Positions 42,330 through 54,371 of a DNA stretch of 64,000 nt are shown here, in pieces (position 1 is the first letter of the stretch; the number at the start of each line of letters is the position of its first letter). Both the position numbers and the translations under genes were made by a program. This DNA is from Olsenella sp. An270 (GTDB lineage: Bacteria; Actinomycetota; Coriobacteriia; Coriobacteriales; Atopobiaceae). A model generated the notes under the pieces. The model did no database searches. It was given only the letters and a program-made list of their open reading frames with translations, and was not told the DNA's origin. Where the stretch lies: contig NZ_NFJF01000003.1 in NCBI RefSeq assembly GCF_002159735.1, positions 186,001 to 250,000 of the forward strand, given 5' to 3'.

Positions 42330-43250
42330 ATGTGCACGGCAGTTCGCTTCACCGACGACCAGGGGAACATGTTCTTTGGCCGCAATCTCGACTGGACGTT
42401 CGGCTACGGGCAGGGCATCATGCGCACGCCCGGTGACGCGGCCGTGCCCGCCGCCTTCGACCGTCCTGGCGACTCCGCCCGCGGCCACGACGTGATCGGC
42501 GTGGGCATCGAGGCGCTCGGGGTGCCGCTCTACTTTGACTGCGCCAACGACGCGGGCTTGGCCGTCGCCGGCCTCAACTTCCCGCAGAGCGCGCGCTATG
42601 CGGCCGGCCCCGTCGACGGGACGGTCAACGTGGCGGCGTACGAGTTCCCGTACTGGGTCGCGCGCAGCTTCGCGACCGTCTCCGAGGCCCGAGCCGCGCT
42701 CTCCGGCGTGACCGTGGTGGCCAAGCCCGTGAGCGACAAGCTGCCCGTCGCCAACCTGCACTGGATCGTCGCGGACGCGACGGGCGCGATCGTGGTGGAG
42801 TGCATGGAGGACGGCATGCGCGTCTGGGACGACGACGTCGACGTCCTCACCAACGAGCCCGACTTTGGCTGGCACCGTCAGAACCTGCGCAACTACCTCA
42901 CGCTCACCGACGCCGCCCCGGCTCCGGCCTCCTGGGGTGGTGCCGAGCTCAGGACGTTCGGCTCGGGCGAGGGCCTGCGCGGCGTCCCCGGCGACTACTC
43001 GGGCCCCTCTCGCTTCGTGAAGGTTGCCTTCGTGAACGCGCACTATCCCGCGCAGTCTGACGAGAAGGACAACGTCACGCGCCTGTTCCGCACGCTGGGC
43101 TCCGTGGCCGTGCCCGAGGGCTGCGCGCGCATGGCGGACGGCTCGTACGAGAAGACCCTCTACACCAGCGGCTTCTCCGCCGCGACGCGCACCTACTACT
43201 ACGCGACCTACGACGACCCCCAGATCCGCGAGTTCCCGCTGGCAGGCTAG
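42330..43250 (+). CDS. Bile salt hydrolase (choloylglycine hydrolase family)
   Basis: The 306-residue N-terminal-nucleophile hydrolase starts MCTAVRF, giving Cys2 as catalytic residue, with R18 and D21 in FGRNLDW. Further conserved elements include NFPQSARY near 90, LTNEPDFGWHRQNLRNY (Asn and Arg of the active site) and GDYSGPSRFVKVAF. These favour bile salt hydrolase over penicillin V acylase. It cleaves glycine or taurine from conjugated bile acids in the cytoplasm, a marker of intestinal life. ATG 42330 follows AAGGGAG. The stop overlaps the GNAT gene's stop by 4 nt (CTAG). Confidence 0.9.
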   Translation: MCTAVRFTDDQGNMFFGRNLDWTFGYGQGIMRTPGDAAVPAAFDRPGDSARGHDVIGVGIEALGVPLYFDCANDAGLAVAGLNFPQSARYAAGPVDGTVNVAAYEFPYWVARSFATVSEARAALSGVTVVAKPVSDKLPVANLHWIVADATGAIVVECMEDGMRVWDDDVDVLTNEPDFGWHRQNLRNYLTLTDAAPAPASWGGAELRTFGSGEGLRGVPGDYSGPSRFVKVAFVNAHYPAQSDEKDNVTRLFRTLGSVAVPEGCARMADGSYEKTLYTSGFSAATRTYYYATYDDPQIREFPLAG

Positions 43251-43810
43251 GGGAGGGCGTTCTTCTCGCCCTCGTCCGCCCGGTTCCCCCACTGCGCGCG
43301 CGTGACGCACAGGACGCGCTCGACGCGCCCACCGGCGTCACGCGCGCGCACCTCCGTGAGCCCGAGCTTCTCCATCACGCGGCGACTCTGCAGGTTGCCC
43401 TCGTAGTGGCCGGCCCACACCCTCTCGAGCCGCAGGTCGTCGAAGGCGTGGGCGAGCACGGCGCGTCCCGCCTCGGGCATGTAGCCGTGCCCCCAGAGCG
43501 GCCGGGCGAGCCAGTAGCCGAGCTCTGCCTCGCTCGCGTCCCGCGCAAGATCGGACGCGGCGCCAAACTTGAGGCCGATGGCCCCGACTGGCTCGTCCTC
43601 GCCCGCGCGCCCGCGGACGACGATGGCATAGCTCTCCGGCACGGCGAGCACCTCGCGAATGATCCGCGCGCTCTCCTCGACGCTTTCGTGCGGCTCCCAT
43701 CCGGCGCGCGGCCCCACCTCGGGGTCGCGCGCCCAGCGATGGAGCGCGGGGGCGTCCGCCTCGGTCCAGGGGCGCAGCGTGAGGCGTTCCGTCTCGAGCC
43801 GGGTGGTCAT
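43247..43810 (-). CDS. GNAT family N-acetyltransferase (RimJ/RimL-like)
   Basis: The 187-residue protein has the RimJ/RimL-type GNAT core: LETERLTLRPWTEADAP (5-21), AELGYWLARPLWGHGYMPEAGRAVL near 105-130 with the acetyl-CoA loop, and GNLQSRRVMEKLGL near 150-163. The substrate is unknown (protein N-termini, small amines or antibiotics). ATG 43810 follows GAGGAG on the minus strand; a longer reading frame adds 12 residues without a ribosome site. It converges on the bile salt hydrolase gene with a shared CTAG. Confidence 0.9.
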   Translation of the reverse strand: MTTRLETERLTLRPWTEADAPALHRWARDPEVGPRAGWEPHESVEESARIIREVLAVPESYAIVVRGRAGEDEPVGAIGLKFGAASDLARDASEAELGYWLARPLWGHGYMPEAGRAVLAHAFDDLRLERVWAGHYEGNLQSRRVMEKLGLTEVRARDAGGRVERVLCVTRAQWGNRADEGEKNALP

Positions 43811-43924
43811 GGCATCTCCTCGTCTCAAATGGCCTATGCACCGCATTATGCGATTTCCGACGGAATCGGGGCCCAGGACGTTGGCAATCGCGTATTCGCC
43901 CCAGAGGTCCGGATGTTTGACAGG

Positions 43925-43971
43925 TACCCCACGGGGGTATAGAGTTCATCGTAAGAAACCCCGAGGGGGTA
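43925..43971. promoter_or_regulatory. Tandem CsoR-type copper operators
   Basis: TACCCCACGGGGGTA (43925-43939) and AACCCCGAGGGGGTA (43957-43971) are G-tract palindromes of the CsoR type (ACCCC-N2-3-GGGGT). Their centres are 32 bp apart, about three helical turns, placing two tetramers on the same DNA face directly before csoR. Confidence 0.8.
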
Positions 43972-43990
43972 TCCGGACGAAAGGACGACC

Positions 43991-44302
43991 GTGGCCGAGA
44001 AGAACGACTGCCCGCACTGCGGCGGCCTCAAGCACACGCCGCGCTCTCCCGAGCTCAAGGCCAGCGTCACGCGGCGCATCAACCGTGCCGTGGGGCAGCT
44101 GAACGGCATCAGGGCGATGGTGGAGGAGGACCGCTACTGCGGCGACGTCCTCACGCAGCTCGCCGCCGTGGAGTCGGCCGTGAAGGCCATCTCGCGCGAG
44201 GTCATGCGCGACCACCTGGAGACCTGCGTCGTCGAGCGCATCCAGGCCGGGGACACCGAGGTCACCGACGAGGTCATGGACCTCTTCCGCAAGTTCATGT
44301 GA
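43991..44302 (+). CDS. csoR: Copper-sensing repressor CsoR (metal-sensitive DUF156 family)
   Basis: The 103-residue all-helical regulator has the Cu(I) ligand set C50, H75 and C79 (RYCGDVL; DHLETCV) and the family core [23 protein letters not shown]. An extra CPHC at 7-10 is present. Copper binding releases it from the tandem G-tract operators upstream, inducing itself and copA, which starts 10 nt after. GTG 43991 follows AAAGGA. Confidence 0.92.
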   Translation: MAEKNDCPHCGGLKHTPRSPELKASVTRRINRAVGQLNGIRAMVEEDRYCGDVLTQLAAVESAVKAISREVMRDHLETCVVERIQAGDTEVTDEVMDLFRKFM

Positions 44303-44312
44303 GGGGCGTCGC

Positions 44313-46889
44313 ATGAGGGAGACCTTTGACATAACGGGCATGACCTGCGCGGCGTGCTCGGCGCGCGTGCAGAGGGCGGCGGGCGAGGTGCCCGGCGTCG
44401 AATGCGCCAACGTGAACCTGCTCAAGAACTCGATGGAGCTCGACTACGACGGCTCGCCCGAGACGGCCGCCGCCGTGGTGGAGGCCATCGAGAAGTCCGG
44501 GTACGGTGCCGCCCGTCGCGCGCCGGCGGGCGAGAAGGGCCGCGGTGCCGCGCCCGCCGACCGCCCCGGCGCCGCCGCCGAGAGGGCCATCCGCGAGAAG
44601 CGCGACCAGCTGATGATCTCCACGGTCTTCTCGGTGCCGCTCTTCTACGTGGCCATGGGCCCGATGTTCGGCTGGCCGCAGCCGCCCGCGCTCGCGGGGG
44701 AGGCCAACCTCGTGGCGCTCGGGCTCACGCAGCTTCTGCTCTGCGCACCCATCCTCTTCGTGAACCGTCACTACTTCATCACCGGCTTCAGGACGCTGGC
44801 GCATCGCGCGCCCAACATGGACTCGCTCATCGCGCTGGGCTCGGCCGCCTCTGCCATCTGGAGCGTCGCGCAGCTCTACCGCATGGCGTGGGCCGCGGGC
44901 GCGGGCGACGCGGCCACGCTCCACGCCGCCGCGCACAACCTCTACTTCGACTCCGCCGGCATGATCCTCACCCTCATCACGCTGGGCAAGTTCTTCGAGG
45001 CCCGCGCCAAGGGCCGCACCACGGACGCCATCGCGGCCCTCATGGACCTCGCGCCCAAGACGGCGACGGTCGTGCGCGACGGCGCGGAGGTTGAGGTCCC
45101 CACCGAGGACGTCATGGTGGGGGAGCGCGTGATCGTGCGCGCCGGCGAGTCCGTGCCGGTGGACGGCGTGGTGCTCGAGGGCTCGGCCACCGTGGACGAG
45201 TCCGCCATCACGGGCGAGGCGGTCCCGGTGGAGAAGGGCGTGGGCGACCGCGTGACCGGCGCCACGGTCTCCATGCGGGGTTGGTTCGCGATGGAGGCGC
45301 GCGCCGTCGGCGACGACACCACGCTCGCCGGCATCATCCGCCTCGTCGACGAGGCGACGAGTTCCAAGGCCCCCATCGAGCGCATGGCCGACAGGATCGC
45401 CGGCGTATTCGTCCCCGTGGTCATCGCCATCGCCGCGGCGACGTTCGTGGCGTGGCTCGCACTCGCGGGCGACGTGGCCACGGCGCTCACGCACGCCATC
45501 TCCATCCTCGTGATCTCCTGCCCGTGCGCGCTCGGTCTGGCCACGCCCACGGCCATCATGGTGGGCACCGGCCGCGGCGCCGCAAACGGCATCCTCATCA
45601 AGTCCGCCGAGGCGCTCGAGACCGCCTGCAACGTGGACGCCGTCGTGCTGGACAAGACCGGTACCGTCACCGAGGGCTCCCCGAGCGTGACGGACGTCCT
45701 CCTCGCCCCCGGCGTGTCCGAGGCAGAGCTGCTGCGCGTCGCCGTTGCGCTCGAGCGCAAGAGCGAGCACCCGTTGGCCGGCGCCGTCTGCGCCTACGCC
45801 GACGAGAAGAACGCAGACGCCGACAAAGACGCGCGCGTCGAGAAGTTCGAGCAGGTCGCGGGCGGCGGCCTCTCCGCGACGGTGGACGGCTCGCCCGTGC
45901 TCGCCGGCAACGCGCGTCTCATGGCGGCGCATGGCGTGGTGCTCGGCGAGCTCGAGGCAGCGACGGCGACGCTCGCGGACGACGGCAAGACGCCGCTGTT
46001 CTTCTCGCTGGGTGGGCGCGCGCTGGGCATGATTGCCGTGGCCGACCCCGTGAAGCCCACGAGTTCCGCGGCCGTCGCGCGACTCCGTGCCATGGGCGTT
46101 CGCACGGTGCTTCTCACCGGCGACCAGGAGCGCACCGCGGCCGCCGTTGCGCGTCAGGTGGGCGTCGACGAGGTCATCGCGGGCGTGCTGCCCGCGCAGA
46201 AGGAGGCCAAGGTCCGCGAGCTGCAGGAGGCCGGGCGCACCGTCGCCATGGTCGGCGACGGGATCAACGACGCGCCGGCGCTCGCGCGCGCCGACGTGGG
46301 CATCGCCATCGGCGCCGGCACGGACGTGGCCATCTCATCGGCCGACGTGGTGCTCATGCACTCCGACCCGGTTGACGTGGCAACTGCGATGGAGCTCTCC
46401 CGCGCCACGATGCGCAACATCAAGCAAAACCTCTTCTGGGCACTCTTCTACAACGCCATCTGCATCCCCGTGGCTGCCGGCGTGCTCTCGCCCTGGGGCG
46501 TCACGCTCAATCCGATGATCGGCGCCGCGGCTATGGGCTTCTCGTCCGTCTTCGTGGTGACGAACGCCCTGCGCCTGCTCGCCTGGAAGCCGAGCGAGGT
46601 CACAGCCGACGTCGCGACCCCCGTCGCAACCGACGTGAGAGTTGAGGAATCTAACGTCGAGGAATCGAGAAAGGACACGACCATGACCAAGACCCTGAAC
46701 GTTACCGGCATGATGTGCCAGCACTGCGTCGCGCACGTGAGGAAGGCGCTGGAGGGCGTCGACGGCGTGAGCGCCGTGGACGTGAACCTCGAGGCCGGCA
46801 CCGCGACCGTCGAGGCCGGCGACTCCGTGACCGACGAGGCCCTGGTGGCCGCCGTCGTGGACGCGGGCTACGAGGCCACGGTCGCGTAG
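44313..46889 (+). CDS. copA: Copper-exporting P1B-type ATPase with C-terminal CopZ-like domain
   Basis: The 858-residue pump has an N-terminal metal-binding domain (GMTCAAC, C12/C15), membrane helices, the actuator TGE in [11 protein letters not shown], the intramembrane CPC ([13 protein letters not shown]), the phosphorylated DKTGT, and GDGINDAP. It exports Cu(I). Unusually, after the last helices a second heavy-metal domain (GMMCQHC, about 800-806) is joined in frame by a linker at 46620-46682. Within this linker is a Shine-Dalgarno and ATG (46683), so a free CopZ may also be made. It is co-transcribed with csoR. Confidence 0.93.
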   Translation: MRETFDITGMTCAACSARVQRAAGEVPGVECANVNLLKNSMELDYDGSPETAAAVVEAIEKSGYGAARRAPAGEKGRGAAPADRPGAAAERAIREKRDQLMISTVFSVPLFYVAMGPMFGWPQPPALAGEANLVALGLTQLLLCAPILFVNRHYFITGFRTLAHRAPNMDSLIALGSAASAIWSVAQLYRMAWAAGAGDAATLHAAAHNLYFDSAGMILTLITLGKFFEARAKGRTTDAIAALMDLAPKTATVVRDGAEVEVPTEDVMVGERVIVRAGESVPVDGVVLEGSATVDESAITGEAVPVEKGVGDRVTGATVSMRGWFAMEARAVGDDTTLAGIIRLVDEATSSKAPIERMADRIAGVFVPVVIAIAAATFVAWLALAGDVATALTHAISILVISCPCALGLATPTAIMVGTGRGAANGILIKSAEALETACNVDAVVLDKTGTVTEGSPSVTDVLLAPGVSEAELLRVAVALERKSEHPLAGAVCAYADEKNADADKDARVEKFEQVAGGGLSATVDGSPVLAGNARLMAAHGVVLGELEAATATLADDGKTPLFFSLGGRALGMIAVADPVKPTSSAAVARLRAMGVRTVLLTGDQERTAAAVARQVGVDEVIAGVLPAQKEAKVRELQEAGRTVAMVGDGINDAPALARADVGIAIGAGTDVAISSADVVLMHSDPVDVATAMELSRATMRNIKQNLFWALFYNAICIPVAAGVLSPWGVTLNPMIGAAAMGFSSVFVVTNALRLLAWKPSEVTADVATPVATDVRVEESNVEESRKDTTMTKTLNVTGMMCQHCVAHVRKALEGVDGVSAVDVNLEAGTATVEAGDSVTDEALVAAVVDAGYEATVA
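46683..46889 (+). CDS. Possible separately translated copper chaperone CopZ (internal start in copA)
   Basis: ATG 46683 is preceded at 7-nt spacing by AAGGA (46671-46675) and opens 68 codons in the copA frame that form one complete ferredoxin-like heavy-metal-associated domain with MxCxxC (GMMCQHC). The 60 bases before it look like intergenic DNA: A-rich, with the rare codons AGA and TCT. Internal initiation would yield a free Cu(I) chaperone in addition to the fused domain. It is not proven that the start is used. Confidence 0.5.
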   Translation: MTKTLNVTGMMCQHCVAHVRKALEGVDGVSAVDVNLEAGTATVEAGDSVTDEALVAAVVDAGYEATVA

Positions 46890-46892
46890 GTC

Positions 46893-46898
46893 TACAAT
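46893..46898 (+). promoter_or_regulatory. -10 box TACAAT of the MFS transporter gene
   Basis: TACAATGG starts 4 nt after the copA stop. The ATG it contains is in frame with the transporter but lies inside the promoter box; the GTG at 46936 with AGAAGGA upstream is the better start. Confidence 0.5.
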
Positions 46899-46935
46899 GG
46901 GCCGGTTCGTCAACGCACGTCAGAAGGACCGGCCC

Positions 46936-48135
46936 GTGAACCTTTCCTCCGAGCAGAAGCGCGTCGTCTACACGCTGGGCTTCTGCGGACTCGTCTCCGC
47001 CGCCGACAACTGGTTCGTCTCACCGGCGCTGCCCGCCATCGCGAACGCGCTTGGCGTGGCGGCCTCGGCGGCGACGGTCGTGCTCACCGCCTATCTCGTT
47101 CCGTATGGCCTGCTCCAGCCCGTGTGCGGCACGCTCGGGGACCGCTTCGGACGCCTGCGCGTGCTCCACGTCATCGTGGCCGGCCTCGCCGCAGGGACGT
47201 TCCTCTGCGCCGTCGCCCCCACGCTGCCGCTGCTCGTGCTCGCGCGCGTGCTCACGGGCTGCTTCGCGGCAGGCATCATCGCCGTCTCGCAGGCGCACGT
47301 CGGCGACGTCGTGGGGCCGGAGCGACGAGGCGCGGCGGTGGGCGTCCTCATGGGCATCACCTTCACGGGGCAGGGCCTCTCCTCGGGCCTGGGCGGCATC
47401 ATCACCGACCTCATGAGCTGGCGGGCGGCCTTTGCCTGCTTTGGCGCGCTGGCGCTCGTGGCGCTGGCGCTGCTCTGGCGACTCCCTCATCCCGAGGAGT
47501 CGACGGATGGGCAGGGGGCCGCCCCCGCCCAACAGGGCGGCTTCTTCATTCGTGCCGCCCGAATCTTCTTTGGCACCTATCGCGCGATCTTCTTCGTGGC
47601 GTGCACCACAGGTGTCGTCTTCCTGGGCGTCTACGGCTTCATGGGGACGTTCCTCGCCGAGCGCTGCGGGCTCGGCTCCACGCAGGCGGGCCTCATCATG
47701 ATGCTCTACGGCGTGATGTGCCTCGTGGGCGGTACGGTGTCCGGGCGCATCGGTGCCGCCCGCGGCCCGCGCGGCGTGATTCTTGTGGGCGAGGTTTCCG
47801 GGCTCGTCGCCATCGTCGCGCTTGCGATCGTGACGGCGACGGGCGCCTGGCAGCCGGCGCTCCTCGCCGCCGGCGCGCTCGGCTTTGGCTACATCCTAAC
47901 CCAGCCCACGCTCGTCTCCCTCTCGATGGATGCCGACCCCGCGCAGACCGGGCTCTGCACGGGCCTCATCGGCCTCGGGGTCTTCGCGGGTGGCGGCGTG
48001 GGCTCGTCGCTCGGGGGCCAGCTCGTCGCACTTGGCGGCTACGACGCGCTTTGGCTCGCGGCGGGGGTGCTGCTGGTGGCGCAGCTCGTCCTCGGTGGCT
48101 ATGCGCTCGCCAGGCTTGCGTGCCGAGCGAGTTGA
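46936..48135 (+). CDS. Major facilitator superfamily transporter (DHA1-like)
   Basis: The 399-residue protein has 12 predicted transmembrane helices and MFS motif A (GTLGDRFGRLRVL, about 68-80) in loop 2-3, with the helix-5 motif-C-like GQGLSSGLGGIITD. It is a proton-coupled exporter of the drug or metabolite efflux type; the substrate is unknown. GTG 46936 has AGAAGGA upstream. It follows the copper genes by 46 nt with its own -10 box, so it need not be copper-regulated. Confidence 0.88.
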   Translation: MNLSSEQKRVVYTLGFCGLVSAADNWFVSPALPAIANALGVAASAATVVLTAYLVPYGLLQPVCGTLGDRFGRLRVLHVIVAGLAAGTFLCAVAPTLPLLVLARVLTGCFAAGIIAVSQAHVGDVVGPERRGAAVGVLMGITFTGQGLSSGLGGIITDLMSWRAAFACFGALALVALALLWRLPHPEESTDGQGAAPAQQGGFFIRAARIFFGTYRAIFFVACTTGVVFLGVYGFMGTFLAERCGLGSTQAGLIMMLYGVMCLVGGTVSGRIGAARGPRGVILVGEVSGLVAIVALAIVTATGAWQPALLAAGALGFGYILTQPTLVSLSMDADPAQTGLCTGLIGLGVFAGGGVGSSLGGQLVALGGYDALWLAAGVLLVAQLVLGGYALARLACRAS

Positions 48136-48165
48136 GGCTCCGAGGTCATCCTTCGGCGGATAATT

Positions 48166-50658
<2,493 letters not shown>

Positions 50659-50664
50659 GTCCCG

Positions 50665-51519
50665 TCACACGGCGGCGTTCTCGCGCCTCCACTCGCGCGG
50701 GGACACGCCGAACGCCCCCTTGAAGGCGCGCGAGAAGTGCAGCTGGTTGGGGTAGCCCACGGCCCGCCCCACCTCGGCCACCGGAAGCGCGGTGAGCTTG
50801 AGCAGCTCGGCCGCCTTGCCCATGCGGTAGCCGATCAGGTACTGCTGCGGGGACTTGCCCGTGGCCGCCTTGAACACCTTACCAAAGTAGCTGCGGTTGA
50901 GGCCGGTCTGCTTGGCAATGTCCTCGACCGTGATGTCTGCCTGGTAATGCTCCTTCACGAAGTCGATCGCCTCGCTGATGTAGAAGCTCTGCAGGCGGCT
51001 CGTCGGCTGCTCGTCGGGGTGGGCCACGGAGCGCAGCAGGTAGTCGAGGAAGAGATACGTGTGCCCAATGAGATGCAGCGCCGAGGCGCTCCTGTTTGAC
51101 ACCAGGTAGCGCATCTCCTCGACCATGTGGGCGCGTAGCTCACTCGACTGCGAGCGATAGACGGGGGAGGAGGGCGTGAGCCCGGCACCCTCAAGGTCGT
51201 CGCGCACGCGGATCCCGTCGAACTCGACCCAGATGTACTCCCAGGGGTCGTCGAGGTCCGCCACGTAGGTGTTCACCTGACCGGGAAAGATGAGGAACCC
51301 CTCGCCGCCCGAGAGGCGGTAGTCGGTCTTGGAGCCCCGCTCGTCCGTCGTCATGAGCAGGCCGCGGCCGGAGATGATGTAGTGGAACAGGAAGTGGCTG
51401 CGACGCGCCGGCCCAAAGGCGTGTCCGGGCTCGCATGCCTCGCGGCCGTACTGATACGGCATGAGATCGACGTAGTGCCCGTGCGTGAAGGTGGAGAACT
51501 CGAGCTCGTGTGCCGGCAT
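50665..51519 (-). CDS. AraC family transcriptional regulator of the alpha-galactoside locus
   Basis: The 284-residue activator has an N-terminal cupin-like ligand domain (HFLFHYIISGRGLLMTTDE, GEGFLIFPGQVNTY, WEYIWVEFDG) and a C-terminal double helix-turn-helix (DITVEDIAKQTGLNRSYFGKVFKAATG, then VAEVGRAVGYPNQLHFSRAFKGAFGVSPREWR). This is the MsmR/RafR type. It is divergent from the ABC transporter and alpha-galactosidase genes it presumably activates. The start is ATG 51519, with GGGAGG upstream; longer in-frame ATGs lack a ribosome site. Confidence 0.9.
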   Translation of the reverse strand: MPAHELEFSTFTHGHYVDLMPYQYGREACEPGHAFGPARRSHFLFHYIISGRGLLMTTDERGSKTDYRLSGGEGFLIFPGQVNTYVADLDDPWEYIWVEFDGIRVRDDLEGAGLTPSSPVYRSQSSELRAHMVEEMRYLVSNRSASALHLIGHTYLFLDYLLRSVAHPDEQPTSRLQSFYISEAIDFVKEHYQADITVEDIAKQTGLNRSYFGKVFKAATGKSPQQYLIGYRMGKAAELLKLTALPVAEVGRAVGYPNQLHFSRAFKGAFGVSPREWRRENAAV

Positions 51520-51932
51520 GTCCGCGCGCCTCCCGTCATCCTGCGCATGGACGAGAAACCCATGTCGCATTTTGCATAGTTTATCGCTTTGGCGGCATAC
51601 GAGAAAGGACAATAGGAAGCATAAAGATAAATTGAGAACAGCCCAATGTGGAATCGATTCCCGTTTTTGCCGAAAGCATATAAGTCATCTACCAGCGTCT
51701 TTACAAATCATCAAAACCACTCGCCCCAAAAAGACTTCCGTTCGGCGAATGGATGAAATCCTCCTGAATAGCCGAGCAAGCACAATACCGGCCCTATCAC
51801 GAAGAAAGGGATAACACATATCAGAATGCGGAGAAAATCGCGTAAAAGTGGCAACATAAAATTAAGCGCAACGTAAGGTGGGGCCTCGGTCGGCGGGCGC
51901 ACGCCGGGCGGGCAGGGAGAAAGGTTGCGCAG
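51520..51932. promoter_or_regulatory. Divergent control region of the alpha-galactoside locus
   Basis: This 413-bp region is strikingly AT-rich for the genome and has no gene. It contains the palindrome GGAATCGATTCC (51650-51661), possibly a LacI-type or activator site, and CTTTGGCGGCATACGAGA (51587-51604), whose GGCATACGAGA core recurs at 56209-56219 before the alpha-galactosidase gene. The latter is a candidate AraC-type binding site. Confidence 0.5.
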
Positions 51933-53048
51933 ATGGCAAGCCTCACGCTCGAACACGTAGGTAAGAAGTACCCGAACGGCTACGAGGGGGTGAAGGATTT
52001 CAACCTCGAGATCGCCGACAAGGAGTTCATCATCTTCGTCGGCCCGTCCGGCTGCGGCAAGTCCACGACGCTGCGCATGATCGCCGGCCTCGAGGACATC
52101 ACCTCCGGCACCCTCAAGATCGACGGTCGCGTGGTCAACGACGTCGAGCCCAAGGACCGCGACATCGCCATGGTCTTCCAGACCTACGCGCTGTACCCGC
52201 ACATGTCGGTCTATGACAACATGGCGTTCCCCCTGAAGCTCCGCAAGGTCCCCGCCGACCAGATCGACAAGGCCGTCCGCGAGGCCGCCCGCATCCTCGA
52301 CCTCGAGAAGCTCCTCGACCGCAAGCCGTCCGCCCTCTCCGGCGGCCAGCGCCAGCGCGTCGCCATGGGCCGCGCCATCGTTCGCGCCCCCAAGGTCTAC
52401 CTGATGGACGAGCCGCTCTCCAACCTCGACGCCAAGCTCCGCGTCCAGATGCGCGCCGAGATCTCCAAGCTCCACGACCGTCTCGGCGCCACGATCATCT
52501 ACGTCACGCACGACCAGACCGAGGCCATGACGCTGGGCACCCGCATCGTCGTCATGAAGGACGGCGTCATGCAGCAGGTGGACACTCCCACCAAGCTCTA
52601 CAACGAGCCCTGCAACCTCTTCGTCGCCGGCTTCATCGGCTCCCCGCAGATGAACTTCATCGACGTGGCGGTGGCCGAGAAGGGCGACGGCGTGACGCTC
52701 ACCTTCGGCGGCAACGTGATCACCCTCACCGGCGCCAAGGCCAAGGCCCTGATCGACGGCGGCTACGTGGGCAAGGTCGTCGTCATGGGCATCCGTCCCG
52801 AGGACGTCGTCGAGGAGCACGAGTACGCCGAGGGCCGCACCCTCTCCGAGACCTTCCCGGCCACGGTCACGGTCTACGAGCTGCTGGGCTCCGAGGCCAT
52901 GATCTACGCCGACGTCGACGGAGGCCAGATCTCCGCGCACCTCTCCGCCGCCAGCTCCGTCCGTACCGGTGACAAGATCAACTGCTCCGTCGACGTGGAT
53001 AAGATCCACCTCTTCGACAAGCAGACCGAGCTCGCCATCGCCCACTAG
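51933..53048 (+). CDS. msmK: Multiple-sugar ABC transporter ATPase (MsmK/UgpC-like)
   Basis: The 371-residue ATPase has Walker A GPSGCGKST (36-44), signature LSGGQRQR, Walker B YLMDEPLSNLDAKLR and the His switch VTHDQTEAM, followed by a C-terminal regulatory OB-like domain (about 240-371) with the GIRPED motif typical of MalK/MsmK/UgpC. It energises import by the two permeases downstream. Linkage to an alpha-galactosidase points to raffinose, stachyose or melibiose uptake. ATG 51933 follows GGGAGAAAGG. Confidence 0.92.
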   Translation: MASLTLEHVGKKYPNGYEGVKDFNLEIADKEFIIFVGPSGCGKSTTLRMIAGLEDITSGTLKIDGRVVNDVEPKDRDIAMVFQTYALYPHMSVYDNMAFPLKLRKVPADQIDKAVREAARILDLEKLLDRKPSALSGGQRQRVAMGRAIVRAPKVYLMDEPLSNLDAKLRVQMRAEISKLHDRLGATIIYVTHDQTEAMTLGTRIVVMKDGVMQQVDTPTKLYNEPCNLFVAGFIGSPQMNFIDVAVAEKGDGVTLTFGGNVITLTGAKAKALIDGGYVGKVVVMGIRPEDVVEEHEYAEGRTLSETFPATVTVYELLGSEAMIYADVDGGQISAHLSAASSVRTGDKINCSVDVDKIHLFDKQTELAIAH

Positions 53049-53066
53049 GGAAGGAGGGCACACCTT

Positions 53067-54356
53067 ATGCAGAAAAGAGCACTGACACGTCGCTCCTTCC
53101 TCGGGCTCTCCGCCGCCGCTGCCGCCGGCCTCGCGCTCACGGGCTGCGAGGGCGAGCGCTCCGACGGCAGGACCGAGATCGAGTTCGTCTCGTACAAGCG
53201 CGAGGCCGTGAGCATCTTCGAGGCTCTCATGGCTGAGTTCAACGAGACCAACGACCACATCTACCTCAACTTCACGAGCCCCAACGACGCCGTCACCATC
53301 ATGAAGACGCGCTTCGTCCGCGAGGACTACCCCGACGTCGTGGCCATCGGCGGCGACGCCTCCTACGCCGACTTCGTCGACTCCAACATCCTCGCCGACG
53401 TCACGGAGTACCCCGGCATGGCCAACGTCCAGCCGGCCTACCAGGAGATCATGAAGAGCGTCACCTACGTCCCGATGGACGGCATCTACGGCGTCCCCTA
53501 CATCGCCAACGCCGCGGGCATGCTCTACAACAAGGACATGTTCGCCGAGAAGGGCTGGGAGATCCCGACCACGTGGACCGAGTTCTGCGACCTCTGCGAG
53601 CAGATCAAGGCCGAGGGCGAGGTCCTTCCCCTCTACCTTGGCTTCCTTGACACCTGGACGATCCTCTCGCCCTGGAACTCCATGCTCGTCGAGCTCGTGC
53701 CGTCCGACCACATCCGCAAGGTCAACGCCGGCGAGGCCAAGTTCGCGGACTACTACCGCGAGCCTGCCGAGAAGCTCCTCAAGCTGCTGGAGTACGGCGA
53801 GGACGGCCCGATGGCCTACAGCTACGAGGACGCCTGCACCGCCTTCGCGCGCGGCCAGTCGGCGATGTTCCCCTGTGGCTCCTTCGCGGTCCCGCAGATC
53901 CTGGGCGCCAACCCGGAGATGAACATCGGTCTCTTTGCCATGCCGGCCTCCGACGACCCCGACGACCGCATCGTCGTCTCCGGCGTCGACCTGTGCTGGA
54001 ACATGACGACGGCCAACGAGGACCATCGCGAGCAGATCTACGAGGTCATCGACTTCCTCAACAAGCCGGAGAACCTCCAGACCTACATCGACGACCAGAA
54101 GGCCATCCCCTGCATCGAGGGCGACTTCACGCTCGACCCGCTCTTCGACGACATCCAGGAGTTCCTGGACGAGGGCAAGGTCATCGACTACCCCGACCAC
54201 TCCTATCCGTCGGGCATGGCCTGCGACGCCCAGCTCCAGGCGTTCCTCATGGACGGCGACGTCGACGCGTTTCTCGCCAACTGGGACAACCTCTGGCAGC
54301 GCTACAACAAGACCGTCATCCGCAAGTACAACGAGTACATGGCGAACCAGGGATAA
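53067..54356 (+). CDS. Sugar-binding lipoprotein of ABC transporter (MsmE-like)
   Basis: The 429-residue extracellular binding protein has a Tat-type lipoprotein signal: TRRSFLGL (8-15), hydrophobic core, lipobox LTGC (Cys27). The mature region is a typical family-1 solute-binding protein (EFNETNDHIYLNF, NAAGMLYNKDMF, FPCGSFAVPQILG). It presents alpha-galactosides to the permeases. It begins 18 nt after msmK with AGGGAAGGAGG upstream. Export through the Tat pathway in folded form is inferred from the signal. Confidence 0.9.
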   Translation: MQKRALTRRSFLGLSAAAAAGLALTGCEGERSDGRTEIEFVSYKREAVSIFEALMAEFNETNDHIYLNFTSPNDAVTIMKTRFVREDYPDVVAIGGDASYADFVDSNILADVTEYPGMANVQPAYQEIMKSVTYVPMDGIYGVPYIANAAGMLYNKDMFAEKGWEIPTTWTEFCDLCEQIKAEGEVLPLYLGFLDTWTILSPWNSMLVELVPSDHIRKVNAGEAKFADYYREPAEKLLKLLEYGEDGPMAYSYEDACTAFARGQSAMFPCGSFAVPQILGANPEMNIGLFAMPASDDPDDRIVVSGVDLCWNMTTANEDHREQIYEVIDFLNKPENLQTYIDDQKAIPCIEGDFTLDPLFDDIQEFLDEGKVIDYPDHSYPSGMACDAQLQAFLMDGDVDAFLANWDNLWQRYNKTVIRKYNEYMANQG

Positions 54357-54371
54357 GGAGGGGAGAAAGAC

